Virus record (IMG/VR): IMGVR_UViG_3300048924_000619 | Coordinates: 1 to 64,000 of that record | Source of the DNA: a virus | Length of the DNA stretch: 64,000 bases | Reading direction: 5' to 3' (one strand) | Part shown: in pieces, positions 16,112 through 24,024 of the stretch | Position numbering within the stretch: the stretch's first letter is position 1 | Layout of the letters: every line of letters begins with the position of its first letter | Made by a program: the position numbers and the translations under genes | The notes under the pieces: generated by a model | Databases searched by the model: none | The model's input: only the letters and a program-made list of their open reading frames with translations | Told to the model about the DNA's origin: nothing

Positions 16112-16776
16112 CGTTGCACCCGCTCGAATGAGAGCGCCCAAACCCACGGGTTGGCCGCCCAGCTGCCGGGGCCGTTGATCTCCTCCCAGAGGCCGCGGTA
16201 GGCGGCGACGGCGCTCGTGTAGCCGGCCTCGTGTCCGCCTTCCCAGCGGTAGACGGCGACCCCATCGTGTCCAGGCAGTCCGATGGCTTCGCGCTGGTAC
16301 GTGATCCCCTCCGCCAGGGCGTCGGCTTCGCTGATCTTCTGCAGGCGTTCGAGGCGAACCTCGGTGATCGCCAACAGCAGGCGGGAGCCCACGCGTGGCA
16401 TGTGGATGGACGGGCGGAGCTTGCCGTACAGAGATCCAGTCGTTCGGGGCGGACCGTCCGCCTCGAAGTGGATCTTGACGTTCTCCTTCACGCTCGTTGG
16501 GCGGTTGCCATCGAACTGCTCAGGAAAGCGGTAGGTCTCCTTGACCCAGAGCCGGTCGCCACCGAGGCCATAGGGACAACGCCACCAGCGGAGGCCGCGG
16601 GCGTCGGTGTCGTCAGGCCCAAACGAGATCTCGGGCAAGCCGCGGTTGAAGCTGAGGAGCGGCTTGTAGCCGACGCTTACGGGCTGTGGCTTCACGATCC
16701 GCCGCGTCTGGGTCTTCTGCCCGGCGAGGAGGGCGCGGACCATGGGCGCACTGAACAGGAGGGGACGCTCAGCCAT
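16108..16776 (-). CDS. ASCH-domain phage protein
   Basis: A 222-aa protein of the phage ASCH family, sometimes labelled morphogenetic protein. It begins RPLLFSAPMVRALLAGQKTQTRRIVKP, has GDRLWVKETYRF, and ends GLWEEINGPGSWAANPWVWALSFE. ASCH domains are PUA-like and expected to bind RNA or modified bases. It lies between an HD hydrolase and a nuclease-like gene, with 4- to 8-base overlaps. Ligand unknown. Confidence 0.85.
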   Translation of the reverse strand: MAERPLLFSAPMVRALLAGQKTQTRRIVKPQPVSVGYKPLLSFNRGLPEISFGPDDTDARGLRWWRCPYGLGGDRLWVKETYRFPEQFDGNRPTSVKENVKIHFEADGPPRTTGSLYGKLRPSIHMPRVGSRLLLAITEVRLERLQKISEADALAEGITYQREAIGLPGHDGVAVYRWEGGHEAGYTSAVAAYRGLWEEINGPGSWAANPWVWALSFERVQR

Positions 16777-17389
16777 GACGCGCCGCCATGAGGAGTTCGA
16801 AGTACCGGTCGAGGAACTGCCGGCGGGCGTACCGTGCGCCCCAGGCCCAAATCCGCTTTTCCAGCGGCGGGTATGCTTCCATCCCCGGCCAGGCGTGGTT
16901 GCGCGCGGTAGTGATGTCCCGCTTCTCGGTGTTGAGGAGGATGTAGTCCGCCCGCTTCACCAACGGGTCGAGCGTCTCCGGGAGGCCGAACTGCTTAAAG
17001 ATCGCGCGCTCGCCACGCTTCTCAACCGCCTTGTAGTCTGGGCAGAGCTGCTTGAGGGGCGAGACCATGTCTCCGCCAACCGATTCGAACGCGTCATGGA
17101 GGAGGCCCTGCAGCGCCAACTCCGGCGGCAGGATCTCCGAGACGTGCACGCTGTGCTGGGCCACGCTGTAGTGGTCGATGTGGTCCGGCAGTTGGCCGCT
17201 GTACCTGCAGCAGCGCGACAGGCCCGCGGCGATATCCTCGATCGTGAGCGGCGTGCTCTCCGGGTTGAGGAAGTCGAAGTAGGTGCCGCTGCGGGTGATG
17301 ATCGTCGCGCCGATGCAGCCGGGCGGAGACGTAAGGCCGGCGGCGGCGAACGGGCCGCTGTATGCCTCGGGGGTCTGGAGGGCGCTCAC
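16769..17389 (-). CDS. YfbR-like HD-domain phosphohydrolase
   Basis: A 206-aa protein with the HD-superfamily metal motif: RYSGQLPDHIDHYSVAQHSVHVSE (first His), LLHDAFESVGGDM (His-Asp), and a later RADYILLNTEKRD Asp. It is similar to YfbR-type 5'-deoxyribonucleotidases and phage HD hydrolases. It probably trims dNMPs or otherwise adjusts nucleotide pools during phage replication. The GTG start overlaps the preceding stop. Confidence 0.85.
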   Translation of the reverse strand: MSALQTPEAYSGPFAAAGLTSPPGCIGATIITRSGTYFDFLNPESTPLTIEDIAAGLSRCCRYSGQLPDHIDHYSVAQHSVHVSEILPPELALQGLLHDAFESVGGDMVSPLKQLCPDYKAVEKRGERAIFKQFGLPETLDPLVKRADYILLNTEKRDITTARNHAWPGMEAYPPLEKRIWAWGARYARRQFLDRYFELLMAARHG

Positions 17390-17658
17390 GCCCGGCCGCC
17401 GATCTGGCGGATGGTGGTCACGCGGCTCTCAAGCTCGGCGGCGAGCTTCTTTAGCGCGTCGCGGATCCCGGCCGGCACGGTAACGAGGTCGTCGCCTGAG
17501 AGGCTCAGAAGTTCGCCAGCCAAGTCGTCGGCAACGTCGAGGGCGCGGTTGATGCCCTCACTAGCGGTCATTGCCGCTTCCGCCTGGAGCCTACGAATTC
17601 TGTCGGCGCGTCGCTCGGTCGTCTGGGCTTCGGCGACTACGCTAAGTCGGGGTGCCAT
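17386..17658 (-). CDS. Small helical hypothetical protein
   Basis: A 90-aa, charged, helical protein (ADRIRRLQAEAAM, then IRDALKKLAAELESRVTTIRQI). The ATG has AGGAAG upstream. It is first gene of the leftward RtcB operon, about 60 bases downstream of the conserved promoter-like box. Function unknown. Confidence 0.75.
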   Translation of the reverse strand: MAPRLSVVAEAQTTERRADRIRRLQAEAAMTASEGINRALDVADDLAGELLSLSGDDLVTVPAGIRDALKKLAAELESRVTTIRQIGGRA

Positions 17659-17717
17659 GGGTGCTTCCTGTCTGGCCCGTGAGTGGGTGACAGGAGGGTG
17701 GCAGTGCCCCTAGTGCT

Positions 17718-17781
17718 ATTCTAGGCGGATTTCCGGGAGTTCGTGGGTAACTCCCGGAGTTTCCGGGAACTCCAGGGAACT
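17718..17781 (-). promoter_or_regulatory. Promoter-like box with GTTCCC/AACTCC repeats
   Basis: On the minus strand ATCCGCCTAGAAT lies about 60 bases before the first gene of the RtcB operon. It has three AACTCCCGG-like repeats upstream. Over 30 bases it matches the 25222 leader at 25 positions. TAGAAT is a likely -10; the repeats could be operator sites. Confidence 0.6.
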
Positions 17782-17791
17782 TGGCTCTTGC

Positions 17792-18100
17792 TTAGCTCTT
17801 CGGCTTGTCTCCGCGAGCGGCGGCCTCGGCCAACGCGTGAGTGATCGCTGCCTCGTTCGAGGCGAAGCCGAGTTTACGAAGCTTGCGAAGGTTTTCGACC
17901 GTATCGAACGGCAGCCACATAGTCACTTTCTTGTAGCCAGACTGCTTGAGGCGAGCAAAATAATCAGCCTGTACCTGAGAACGCGACTTCGGCACTTGGC
18001 GGTCCTCGACCTTGCCGGGCGATGATTCTTTGAGACGATCGCGATCGGAATCGTCTCTCGAACCACCGTCGTGTTGAAGGGAAGATAATGCCGAAACCAT
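17792..18100 (-). CDS. Ribbon-helix-helix-like protein
   Basis: A 102-aa protein. The C-terminal ~45 residues (YKKVTMWLPFDTVENLRKLRKLGFASNEAAITHALAEAA) fit a CopG/MetJ-type RHH: a beta strand VTMWLP, then two helices. The first ~50 residues are polar and probably disordered. The ATG has a strong GGAGG. It is transcribed away from the XRE regulator and could be its partner in a switch. Its own leader is AT-richer than the surroundings. Confidence 0.65.
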   Translation of the reverse strand: MVSALSSLQHDGGSRDDSDRDRLKESSPGKVEDRQVPKSRSQVQADYFARLKQSGYKKVTMWLPFDTVENLRKLRKLGFASNEAAITHALAEAAARGDKPKS

Positions 18101-18365
18101 ACTCCCTCCGATGCCGCTGACTAGATTTGTTTCCGCGGCGACACAAACACGTTAGCCGATTAAGCGATAGACGGGCATTAACGAATATTAACAGCTGTCG
18201 TTTTAAGCCGCTGACGCAGGCCCTGCCAAGAGGGCCTTAGAAGAACCTTGTGGAATTTGCCGAGGCTGCTCAAAGCCGGGCACTCCCGAAATTTCCGTCT
18301 GATCCCGATTTGGGCTCAACCCTCTATTGTTTTACTTGGCAACCGCGCTTGCACCTGCGGGATCA
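18101..18365. other. Divergent intergenic region between RHH-like and XRE-like genes
   Basis: No gene. It includes ATTAAC direct repeats (CATTAACGAATATTAACAG, 18176-18194) and a GGCCCT-N6-AGGGCC hairpin at 18219-18236. Its position between two small DNA-binding proteins makes it a candidate regulatory switch. Confidence 0.45.
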
Positions 18366-18626
18366 ATGCCATCTGCCCTTGCTGAACCCTCGTACGGTGC
18401 CTTTGTTCGTCGCATCATAGAGTTGAGGCGGAACAGTGGACTCACTCAACGAGAGGTAGCAGATCGCCTCGGGCGTCCGCAATCCTTCATTGCCAAGGTT
18501 GAGCGATTCGAGCGGAGACTCGACCCTGCAGAGTTCGCAGCTTTGGTGCAGGCACTAGGCTTCGATCCAGTCGAGGAGTTCGCGGCAGTGGTGGTCGAGC
18601 TTAGCGACGCCACACAGTCTCCTTGA
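18366..18626 (+). CDS. XRE-family HTH transcriptional regulator
   Basis: An 86-aa Cro/CI-type protein: FVRRIIELRRNSGLTQREVADRLGRPQSFIAKVERFERRLDPAEFAALVQALGFDP is a canonical HTH_3. There is no peptidase domain. The ATG at 18366 is preferred over an upstream TTG. It is the only rightward gene in a 12-kb leftward block, the usual layout for an immunity or control regulator. It is a candidate to bind the dispersed TCTACCGGTAGA palindromes; nothing in the sequence proves this. Its 3' end overlaps the convergent 62-aa gene. Confidence 0.85.
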   Translation: MPSALAEPSYGAFVRRIIELRRNSGLTQREVADRLGRPQSFIAKVERFERRLDPAEFAALVQALGFDPVEEFAAVVVELSDATQSP

Positions 18627-18789
18627 GGAACTTCAGTAAGCCGAGGCGATCGGTGGGAACGTCGAGGACCGTGACGCGCGACGTTGGCTCTTCTATGGCG
18701 ATGCTGTTGGCCTCGCGCTGATTGGTAGCCCAATCTACCGTCTGGGCCATGGGCTCGTCGTCTTCCCAGTCTATGCGGTAGAATTTCAC
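18601..18789 (-). CDS. Small acidic hypothetical protein
   Basis: A 62-aa protein (MKFYRIDWEDDEPMAQ..., then LDVPTDRLGLLKFLKETVWRR). The GTG start follows AAGGAGG at about 11 bases. It overlaps the end of the XRE gene by 26 bases, tail to tail. Function unknown. Confidence 0.6.
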   Translation of the reverse strand: MKFYRIDWEDDEPMAQTVDWATNQREANSIAIEEPTSRVTVLDVPTDRLGLLKFLKETVWRR

Positions 18790-18795
18790 GTGTGC

Positions 18796-19377
18796 TCAAG
18801 CCTCCTTCGCGGTGAGCGTGGTCTTCTTCGCCCACTCCCACGCGGCGTTCCACAAGGCGATGTCCGCCTCGGTCTCTGGCGAGGGGATCCCCTTCTCGTC
18901 CGTGCCATCCAGGAAACCCGGCTCGTGCCCCATGGTCTGGAAGAAAGCGTCGAGCATGATCATGTTCGCGTCGGCGAAGTCATGGGTGGCGCAGGCGCCA
19001 TCGTCGGCGTGGTCGACGTTGCGGCGCTTGACCTCCGCCATCTGATCCGCAGTGAACGCCTCGACACAGCGGGCGGTGAACGCGACGCCCAGGATCACGG
19101 CGAGTACCTCGTTCCAGTCGTCGGTCGCGGCAATGGGGTCATCGCTCAACGGCGCGCCACCATCGTCGATCCGGTAGAGCACGAACCGCGGCACATCCAC
19201 CGTGAACTCTCGGCGCTCGACGTCGACGTAATCGATCCAGACCCGCAAGCCTAAGGGCTTGCTCTCGAAATTCGGGCAGGCGTCGTTCTTCCAAGACGCG
19301 TCCACGAATCCCTCGGGCATCACGGGCATGTCGGCCTCAGGGAAGTCTGGGAATTCGGTCTGGTAGGTCACGCCCAT
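18796..19377 (-). CDS. Hypothetical acidic protein
   Basis: A 193-aa acidic protein, with beta-rich central strands (LGLRVWIDYVDVERREFTV, FVLYRIDD) and a C-terminal helix (IALWNAAWEWAKK). The Shine-Dalgarno GGAAGGAA supports the ATG. No family recognised. Tyr/Trp/Asp-rich composition is typical of small phage early proteins. Confidence 0.7.
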   Translation of the reverse strand: MGVTYQTEFPDFPEADMPVMPEGFVDASWKNDACPNFESKPLGLRVWIDYVDVERREFTVDVPRFVLYRIDDGGAPLSDDPIAATDDWNEVLAVILGVAFTARCVEAFTADQMAEVKRRNVDHADDGACATHDFADANMIMLDAFFQTMGHEPGFLDGTDEKGIPSPETEADIALWNAAWEWAKKTTLTAKEA

Positions 19378-19565
19378 TTCCTTCCGATTTGTTCACCGGC
19401 CATCTTTGCAACCAGAGCCGTGAGGGGGAAAGCCAGCATCGGGCCGGCCATGTGCGAGGCGAGGATCCCAAGCGCGGCGGCGCCCGCGACCGTCGCGATG
19501 CATGCCGCGTGCGGCTGCCAGAGCTGCGGGATCAGGGGGAGGGAATTCTTTCTCCAATCGTTCAT
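19368..19565 (-). CDS. Small membrane protein
   Basis: A 65-aa protein with a hydrophobic stretch AACIATVAGAAALGILASHMAGPMLAF (~20-46), probably one or two membrane spans, and a short basic tail (GRKWA). Strong AGGAGG before the ATG. Function unknown. Confidence 0.7.
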   Translation of the reverse strand: MNDWRKNSLPLIPQLWQPHAACIATVAGAAALGILASHMAGPMLAFPLTALVAKMAGEQIGRKWA

Positions 19566-19576
19566 CGTCGCGCCTC

Positions 19577-19960
19577 CTAAGCCGCGAAAAGGTCGATTTG
19601 GGCGGCGAGCACGGGGTCGAGCGCCTCGACCTCCTCGTCCTCCTCCACCACGGGGGCGGGGGGCGCTTCGATCGCGTCCACGCCCTCGGCGTCGAATTGG
19701 GCGAGGTGCGTCGGCCGGAACTCATCGACCTTCGCAGCCGCCTTGAGCTGAGCCTTCCAGACGTCGTCGTCGGCGATCCGGGCCGCGAGAACCCGCGAAT
19801 ATCCAGGCTCGCAGCCGTCACGGAAGGCGACCAAAACCCGGAGCGCCTCGTCCATAAATTCCACGGTCGAGACGCTGGTCTTGAGCAGCAGGCCGTTGAA
19901 GCGGCGCTCGCCCTTGCTGGGCCGGACCGCGAAAACCATGTCGATTTCGATGCGGAGCAT
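19577..19960 (-). CDS. Hypothetical protein under tandem palindromic operators
   Basis: A 127-aa protein: MLRIEIDMVFAVRPSKGERRFNG (beta), VSTVEFMDEALRVLVAFRDG (helix), and an acidic tail VVEEDEEVEALDPVLAAQIDLF. The ATG at 19960 is chosen because AAGGAG lies 7 bases upstream; a longer frame would run through the operators. Two perfect TCTACCGGTAGA palindromes lie 25 and 61 bases upstream, so its operon is probably under tight repression. It would be informative to know whether it acts early or in lysogeny; no function recognised. Confidence 0.75.
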   Translation of the reverse strand: MLRIEIDMVFAVRPSKGERRFNGLLLKTSVSTVEFMDEALRVLVAFRDGCEPGYSRVLAARIADDDVWKAQLKAAAKVDEFRPTHLAQFDAEGVDAIEAPPAPVVEEDEEVEALDPVLAAQIDLFAA

Positions 19961-19985
19961 TTCGGGCTCTCCTTTCGAAAGCCAA

Positions 19986-19997
19986 TCTACCGGTAGA
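19986..19997. promoter_or_regulatory. Perfect TCTACCGGTAGA palindrome
   Basis: 12-bp perfect palindrome, 25 bases before the 19960 start. A second copy lies 36 bases away centre to centre. Confidence 0.75.
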
Positions 19998-20021
19998 CGA
20001 CGCGGGCGCAACGAGAACCCG

Positions 20022-20033
20022 TCTACCGGTAGA
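20022..20033. promoter_or_regulatory. Perfect TCTACCGGTAGA palindrome
   Basis: Second perfect copy of the 12-bp palindrome. The two copies probably flank the promoter of the leftward 19.4-20.0 kb genes. Confidence 0.75.
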
Positions 20034-20257
20034 TCACGAATTGTTTCGGAGGAGCGCTCGACACTTAAGCGAGGGGTTTAATATCGGCATTTCGGAATTA
20101 ATTCCGCGCGCCTGGCTGTCGGCGCTGGGCGTCGTGAACGCAGGGTGATCGCGTACACCGCGGGTCGGCCTCTGCTTCGGCATGCTCCCGCGGTCAGTAT
20201 GTTGAGACCCTACCAAGGGCAGGCGGGATGGCCTCCGCCTTCAGCAGTGCGCTCGGT
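20034..20257. other. Intergenic region with palindromes
   Basis: No gene recognised. Contains the perfect palindrome CGGAATTAATTCCG (20093-20106) and an 8-bp inverted repeat ACCGCGGG/CCCGCGGT (20157-20194). It may hold the end of the upstream operon and the promoter of the 19960 gene. Confidence 0.4.
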
Positions 20258-20503
20258 TCACCGTAGGGGGGCCGGGCGTGCTGCGCTTGAGCCGGTTATA
20301 GCGCCACCGCGGCCGGATCGCTCGGCGATCAGCATGGCCTCGAGCTGCTCCACCTGCTCGCGGAGCTGCCAATTCTCCTGCAGCGTGAACTGCGGATCCC
20401 AATGGGTTTCGAGGTGCATGATGTAGCGCCGCAACGGATCGGGCAGGGCGTTGATTGTGTCGGCCGTGGGCGTCCAGTCGTCGGGGATCTCGATCGTGGT
20501 CAT
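20258..20503 (-). CDS. Small hypothetical protein with coiled coil
   Basis: An 81-aa protein: TTIEIPDDWTPTADTINALPDPLRRYIMHLETH, then a QENWQLREQVEQLEAMLIAE coiled coil and a Gly/Ala tail. The ATG overlaps the previous stop. Function unknown; similar short proteins occur among phage early genes. Confidence 0.7.
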   Translation of the reverse strand: MTTIEIPDDWTPTADTINALPDPLRRYIMHLETHWDPQFTLQENWQLREQVEQLEAMLIAERSGRGGAITGSSAARPAPLR

Positions 20504-20739
20504 GGCGCAGCCCGCTCCTCGCTGATCGATCTGGCGGCCGCCGCGGCGAGCTTCGCTTCCAGGATCTCCAGCAGCAGTTTGCGGGCGAGGTTGTCGGCCT
20601 TGTGCCGGCCGAGTTTGGCGCTGCGGCACCCATAGGCGCTTCCGACGTGAAGCTCGCCCGCTGCGATCGACCAATCGCCGCTCCAGCGCGTCGTACCGAG
20701 CTGCATGGAAAAGGCGATGTAGCGGGTCTCCAGTCTCAT
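20500..20739 (-). CDS. Small hypothetical protein
   Basis: A 79-aa protein (MRLETRYIAFSMQLGTTRWSGDWSIAAGELHVGSAYGCRSAKLGRHKADNLARKLLLEILEAKL). Beta-rich start, helical end. The ATG at 20739 is preferred over a TTG 19 codons upstream. Overlaps the next gene by 4 bases. Function unknown. Confidence 0.6.
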   Translation of the reverse strand: MRLETRYIAFSMQLGTTRWSGDWSIAAGELHVGSAYGCRSAKLGRHKADNLARKLLLEILEAKLAAAAARSISEERAAP

Positions 20740-20808
20740 GGCTCGCGGCTCAGTGCGGGGCGTGGAACTGATGTAGGCGCCCGCGCGCGGAGACAAGCGG
20801 GGCCGCGG

Positions 20809-21387
20809 TTATGACTGGGAGAACGGAGGCCAGTCACCCGTTCCCGCGGCGCGCTCCTCCATCTCCTCGGCGGCGATCCTGGTCAGGAAGTTGAGGATGG
20901 CCTCGGCGTCTTCAAGGCGCGGCTCCCATCCGCCGATGCGCCAGTTCATCGCGGCTGCGAGCATGGAGATCGCCATATATTTGGAACAGGTGATGGTGAA
21001 GCGTTCCTGCTTCAGGTGCTCAGCGGGTTCTGGCGGCGTGTAGCGCCTCGCGGCCCCAGCGTATGCCAGCGCGGCATCGAGCATCAGACCCTCAGACTGC
21101 AGAGTTCGGCTCTTTTGATGCTCCAACAGCGCTTCGTCGGCAAAGCTCCGCGCCGCCCTCACTTCATCCCAGCTGTCGGTCACTTCGGCTTCCTTCGTCG
21201 GTCGTAGGCTAGCGGTCACCCTGCGCAGATTATCCTGGAAGCCGTCCGGCCCGTCGAAGAAGACGGAACGCGAAGTATCGATCTCCAGGTGTTCGATGAT
21301 GTCGATCTCGCGCCCATCCGCTTCGTTGAGCCAGTAGTCAGTCCATTTGCCCGGCGGCGGGACGAGCGGCTTCGGTTCGTCGGTCAC
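20809..21387 (-). CDS. Hypothetical protein
   Basis: A 192-aa protein. GKWTDYWLNEADGREIDIIEHLEID, then a helical middle (EVRAARSFADEALLEHQKSRTLQSEGLMLDAALAYAG) and an acidic C-terminus. The GTG at 21387 overlaps the upstream stop and has GGGAGAG before it. No family recognised. Confidence 0.7.
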   Translation of the reverse strand: MTDEPKPLVPPPGKWTDYWLNEADGREIDIIEHLEIDTSRSVFFDGPDGFQDNLRRVTASLRPTKEAEVTDSWDEVRAARSFADEALLEHQKSRTLQSEGLMLDAALAYAGAARRYTPPEPAEHLKQERFTITCSKYMAISMLAAAMNWRIGGWEPRLEDAEAILNFLTRIAAEEMEERAAGTGDWPPFSQS

Positions 21388-21713
21388 TTGCTCTCTCCCG
21401 GTGCCTTCGGCATGTCGGCGTATGGATCGCAGATGCTGACAACCGGCTTGGTGGCCAGCACCTCGGATAGGTCGAGTTCGGGCCCCACCGGACCTGGGTC
21501 GCCGGTGTGGACCATCGCCAGCGGGTGGCCGCCGCACTTCGCGCATCCGACCGGGTTCGCTCCAGGGATCGAGCGGTCCTCGCTGTATTCGTGGGTGATG
21601 AAGGGAAAGGCGCCGGACGTTTGGTTCAACTCGGCGAAGCGCTCGCCTAGCGGCCTGATGCCCGCGGACTCAATCATGCCGCTGCCGGTCGTGTACTTCG
21701 GTTCGACGGTCAT
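21384..21713 (-). CDS. Hypothetical protein with CxxC motif
   Basis: A 109-aa protein. IRPLGERFAELNQTSGAFPF, then PVGCAKCGGHPLAMVHTGD, which looks like a zinc half-site, and a C-terminal strand region. GGAGGAG supports the ATG. Function unknown. Confidence 0.65.
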   Translation of the reverse strand: MTVEPKYTTGSGMIESAGIRPLGERFAELNQTSGAFPFITHEYSEDRSIPGANPVGCAKCGGHPLAMVHTGDPGPVGPELDLSEVLATKPVVSICDPYADMPKAPGESK

Positions 21714-21737
21714 GAGTAGAAGCTCCTCCGAAGCCTG

Positions 21738-21835
21738 CCGACTCGCTCATGACGAGTCGGACGTGAAAATTAAGTCGCGGAAATTGCTCGTGTTTGGAAT
21801 TTCCGCGAATTTTTACTGGCGGTTTTGCCGGCGGT
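21738..21835 (-). repeat. Composite repeat: CCGACTCG hairpin plus ACCGCC 20-mer
   Basis: A perfect 8-bp hairpin CCGACTCG-N7-CGAGTCGG (21738-21760), then CGCGGAAATTGCT (21776-21788), then the 20-mer (21816-21835) that on the coding strand reads ACCGCCGGCAAAACCGCCAG. The same three blocks recur at 24328-24411. The 20-mer encodes the C-terminus of the neighbouring gene. Confidence 0.75.
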
Positions 21836-22184
21836 CGCTCTCGGTTTTCCTCCAATAGAGCAGTGCGCGGCCCTTGAAAGTCCCGAGGTCGTCGCCGCCG
21901 AACCAGCGGCGCGACGCAAGCATGACGGCGCCGACGCGATAGTCGCAATCCAGGTCGGCGAGCGCAGCCGGCGAGTCGGTTCCCGTGACCGTCTCGGCGT
22001 GCCTGAGGATGCGCTCAAGGTCCCGCATCCGGATCCCTAGCGACTTGGCGGCTGCGGCCAGCTGGGCCAGCTCAAGCGCCTCGGCCGGCGTGGTCTCGGT
22101 GATTACGCCTCGACAGGTCAGGGCCGTGGCGAAGTTGATGGCCGCGTTCGTCACGATCATGCGGTGGACGGGATCCTCGTCCAT
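21813..22184 (-). CDS. Hypothetical protein
   Basis: A 123-aa, mostly helical protein (VTNAAINFATALTCRGVITETTPAEALELAQLAAAAKSLGIRMRDLERILRHAE). Its last residues, DRRQNRQ, come from a copy of the dispersed ACCGCC repeat, so the repeat has replaced or extended the original C-terminus. GGAGACC precedes the ATG. Function unknown. Confidence 0.7.
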   Translation of the reverse strand: MDEDPVHRMIVTNAAINFATALTCRGVITETTPAEALELAQLAAAAKSLGIRMRDLERILRHAETVTGTDSPAALADLDCDYRVGAVMLASRRWFGGDDLGTFKGRALLYWRKTESDRRQNRQ

Positions 22185-22185
22185 T

Positions 22186-22398
22186 TCAGGTCTCCATTGG
22201 CGGCTTACCGGTCATCTGCTCTTCCAGCTGGGCGAGTAGCGCCGAGGCGTCGGCCATCTCGTGCCGGCCGAAGGCCCGCTCTTCGGTGTGCTCGCTCCCA
22301 TCCGGCATGCGCCAGACGCACGTGATCGCGACAGCGCCGCCGGCGTCGCGATGGCTGAACCGGACGAGCACCCTTTCCAGCGGCGGCTTCGCGCTCAC
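22186..22398 (-). CDS. Small beta-rich hypothetical protein
   Basis: A 70-aa protein: RVLVRFSHRDAGGAVAITCVWRMPDGSEHTEERAF is a likely beta meander, then a C-terminal helix ADASALLAQLEEQM. The GTG start overlaps the upstream stop. Function unknown. Confidence 0.65.
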   Translation of the reverse strand: MSAKPPLERVLVRFSHRDAGGAVAITCVWRMPDGSEHTEERAFGRHEMADASALLAQLEEQMTGKPPMET

Positions 22399-22709
22399 GG
22401 ATTCAGCCTCTTCCGCATCGCCGCCGCCTTCCGCCGAAACGAGCCGGCGCCGAGCCGCAGCCCCTCGGCCTGGGCGGGCGACCGCGCGTCGGCGGCCTCC
22501 TGCTCCATCTGGCCAGCGCGGGCCTCGTAGAGGGTGGCGAGCTGCTCACTGTCCGGCTGCTCGGCCTCGGTGTCGACGTAGGGCGTGGGGATGTCGGTCA
22601 TGGGCGCAGGATAGCGCGCCGCGGCGGACCGCGACAGGCGCCGGCGGATCGCCTGGATGCGCGCGAACCGTTCGGCGACGCTCTGGCGGGGAAGGAACGG
22701 CGGCGACAT
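22395..22709 (-). CDS. Small helical hypothetical protein
   Basis: A 104-aa, basic, helical protein (SVAERFARIQAIRRRLSRSAAARY..., then SEQLATLYEARAGQMEQEAADARS). ATG overlaps the upstream stop as TGATG. An internal ATG (MTDIPTPYVDTEAEQ) is an alternative start. Function unknown. Confidence 0.6.
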   Translation of the reverse strand: MSPPFLPRQSVAERFARIQAIRRRLSRSAAARYPAPMTDIPTPYVDTEAEQPDSEQLATLYEARAGQMEQEAADARSPAQAEGLRLGAGSFRRKAAAMRKRLNP

Positions 22710-22957
22710 CAGACGGCCCGCGTGATGCGGTAGGGCACGTCAGCGTAGCGTTCGGCCATCAGCGCTCGCACGAAGTTCCATTCGGCGATGTTGAAGAGGT
22801 CGAAGTGCAGCGCGTCGTAGCGGCCGGCGTGAACCGCAGCCGCTCCGGCCGCGCACATGTCGGTGAGCTGCTGGCGTGGCGTGTATGGCTCTGCGGGGCG
22901 CGGGGGCCCGTCGTGAAGCGGTCGATCCAGGAACGCTGCCTGCGCCTCGGGGGTCAC
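22709..22957 (-). CDS. Small hypothetical protein
   Basis: An 82-aa protein (TPEAQAAFLDRPLHDGPPRP..., LTDMCAAGAAAVHAGRYDALHFDLFNIAEWNFVRALMAERYAD). The GTG overlaps the previous stop. Mostly helical C-terminal half. Function unknown. Confidence 0.65.
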   Translation of the reverse strand: MTPEAQAAFLDRPLHDGPPRPAEPYTPRQQLTDMCAAGAAAVHAGRYDALHFDLFNIAEWNFVRALMAERYADVPYRITRAV

Positions 22958-23181
22958 TTCTTCGCCCTCAGGATCTCGGTGCACCTGTCGAGCACGGCCT
23001 CGATATTATCCGCGGCGCGCTCGCCTTCGGTCTTCGGCCTGGTCGGCTGTTCCTCCGCCCGCGCCGCGTCGAGCAGTTTCGCGATGGCGCTGACCGTGAG
23101 CGTCACCTTCGGATCGCCGGCGGGGAGCGCGCGGCCGAATTTGCGCTCCAGGAGGGCGCGGTTGGCAGGGGAGATGGTCAT
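22954..23181 (-). CDS. Small helical protein, partial paralogue of its upstream neighbour
   Basis: A 75-aa protein beginning TISPANRALLERKFGRALP, with AIAKLLDAARAEEQ. The neighbour upstream contains ALSPANRKLFALIP and LNALLDSARAEGR in the same order, so the two look related by duplication. The ATG overlaps the neighbour's stop. Function unknown. Confidence 0.65.
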   Translation of the reverse strand: MTISPANRALLERKFGRALPAGDPKVTLTVSAIAKLLDAARAEEQPTRPKTEGERAADNIEAVLDRCTEILRAKK

Positions 23182-23660
23182 GCGTCGGACGCTCCCGTGA
23201 TCTTGACGAGGAGAGGCTCGCCGACATGCCGCCACCAGAGATCGTTGTAGGCGGCCCTCCAGGCGTCACGTTCTCCCTCCGCGACGACAGCGGCCCTCGA
23301 CCGGGCGCCGGCGTCGAGGATGAGCTCCCGAACCCGCATCACTGCCTCGTGCGAGCCGTACACGAACAGGCTGCCGGACCCGTCGCCGACGCCGATGGAG
23401 CAGCCGAGCTCGGCCTCCTTCTCGGCGCGGCCCTGCAGCCTCCCCTCGGCGCGGGCGGAGTCCAGGAGGGCGTTGAGCCTGTCGAAGCCCAACCTCGCCA
23501 GATCAACCACGCGCGTCTTCATGCCGACGTCGTGCTCGGGGATCAGGGCGAAGAGCTTCCGATTCGCCGGGCTGAGCGCCGCCTCGGGAACACGGGTGCA
23601 GGTCTCGCGCGGCCCAATGCACGCGCCGGCGCCGCAGGTGGGGCAGTCGGTCCAGCTCAC
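23178..23660 (-). CDS. Hypothetical protein with N-terminal cysteine cluster
   Basis: A 160-aa protein. WTDCPTCGAGACIGPRETCTR is a probable zinc-binding N-terminus. The middle, LSPANRKLF...LLDSARAEGR, is shared with the 75-aa neighbour. A C-terminal ERDAWRAAYNDLWWRHVGE helix follows. The GTG start overlaps the upstream stop. Function unknown. Confidence 0.65.
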   Translation of the reverse strand: MSWTDCPTCGAGACIGPRETCTRVPEAALSPANRKLFALIPEHDVGMKTRVVDLARLGFDRLNALLDSARAEGRLQGRAEKEAELGCSIGVGDGSGSLFVYGSHEAVMRVRELILDAGARSRAAVVAEGERDAWRAAYNDLWWRHVGEPLLVKITGASDA

Positions 23661-24022
23661 GGCTTCACCTCGGCCTCGGCCAGCACGGGCCGCAGGCAGG
23701 TCATCTCCCGCTCTTCCAGGATGATCGTGTGCGGCTCGACGCGCTCGGCCTGGGTGGCCAGGCGCTCCGCGGTCTCCAGCATGTGCGCCTCAAACCAGTA
23801 GGCGCCGCCGTGGCACTCGTCCGGCAGGTCCGAGAAATAGCCGGCTTCGAAGCACTGCTCAGCGAGGGCGCGGCCGATCGGCCGCTTGCGGAACACGCCG
23901 CGCTGCCGCTGGGCGACATCCTGGATCCACTTCTCCTTGCGGAGTTGGAATTCAGCGGACCAGTGATCGGCCGCGTCCAGGGCGGCCTTGCGCACGACGG
24001 CGCGGGGATAAATGCCGCGCAT
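23657..24022 (-). CDS. Hypothetical protein
   Basis: A 121-aa protein: VVRKAALDAADHWSAEFQLRKEKWIQDVAQRQRGVF, then RALAEQCFEAGYFSDLPDECHGGAYWFEAHMLETAERLATQ. Helical, with aromatic/acidic central part. Start ATG at 24022. Function unknown. Confidence 0.65.
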   Translation of the reverse strand: MRGIYPRAVVRKAALDAADHWSAEFQLRKEKWIQDVAQRQRGVFRKRPIGRALAEQCFEAGYFSDLPDECHGGAYWFEAHMLETAERLATQAERVEPHTIILEEREMTCLRPVLAEAEVKP

Positions 24023-24024
24023 GG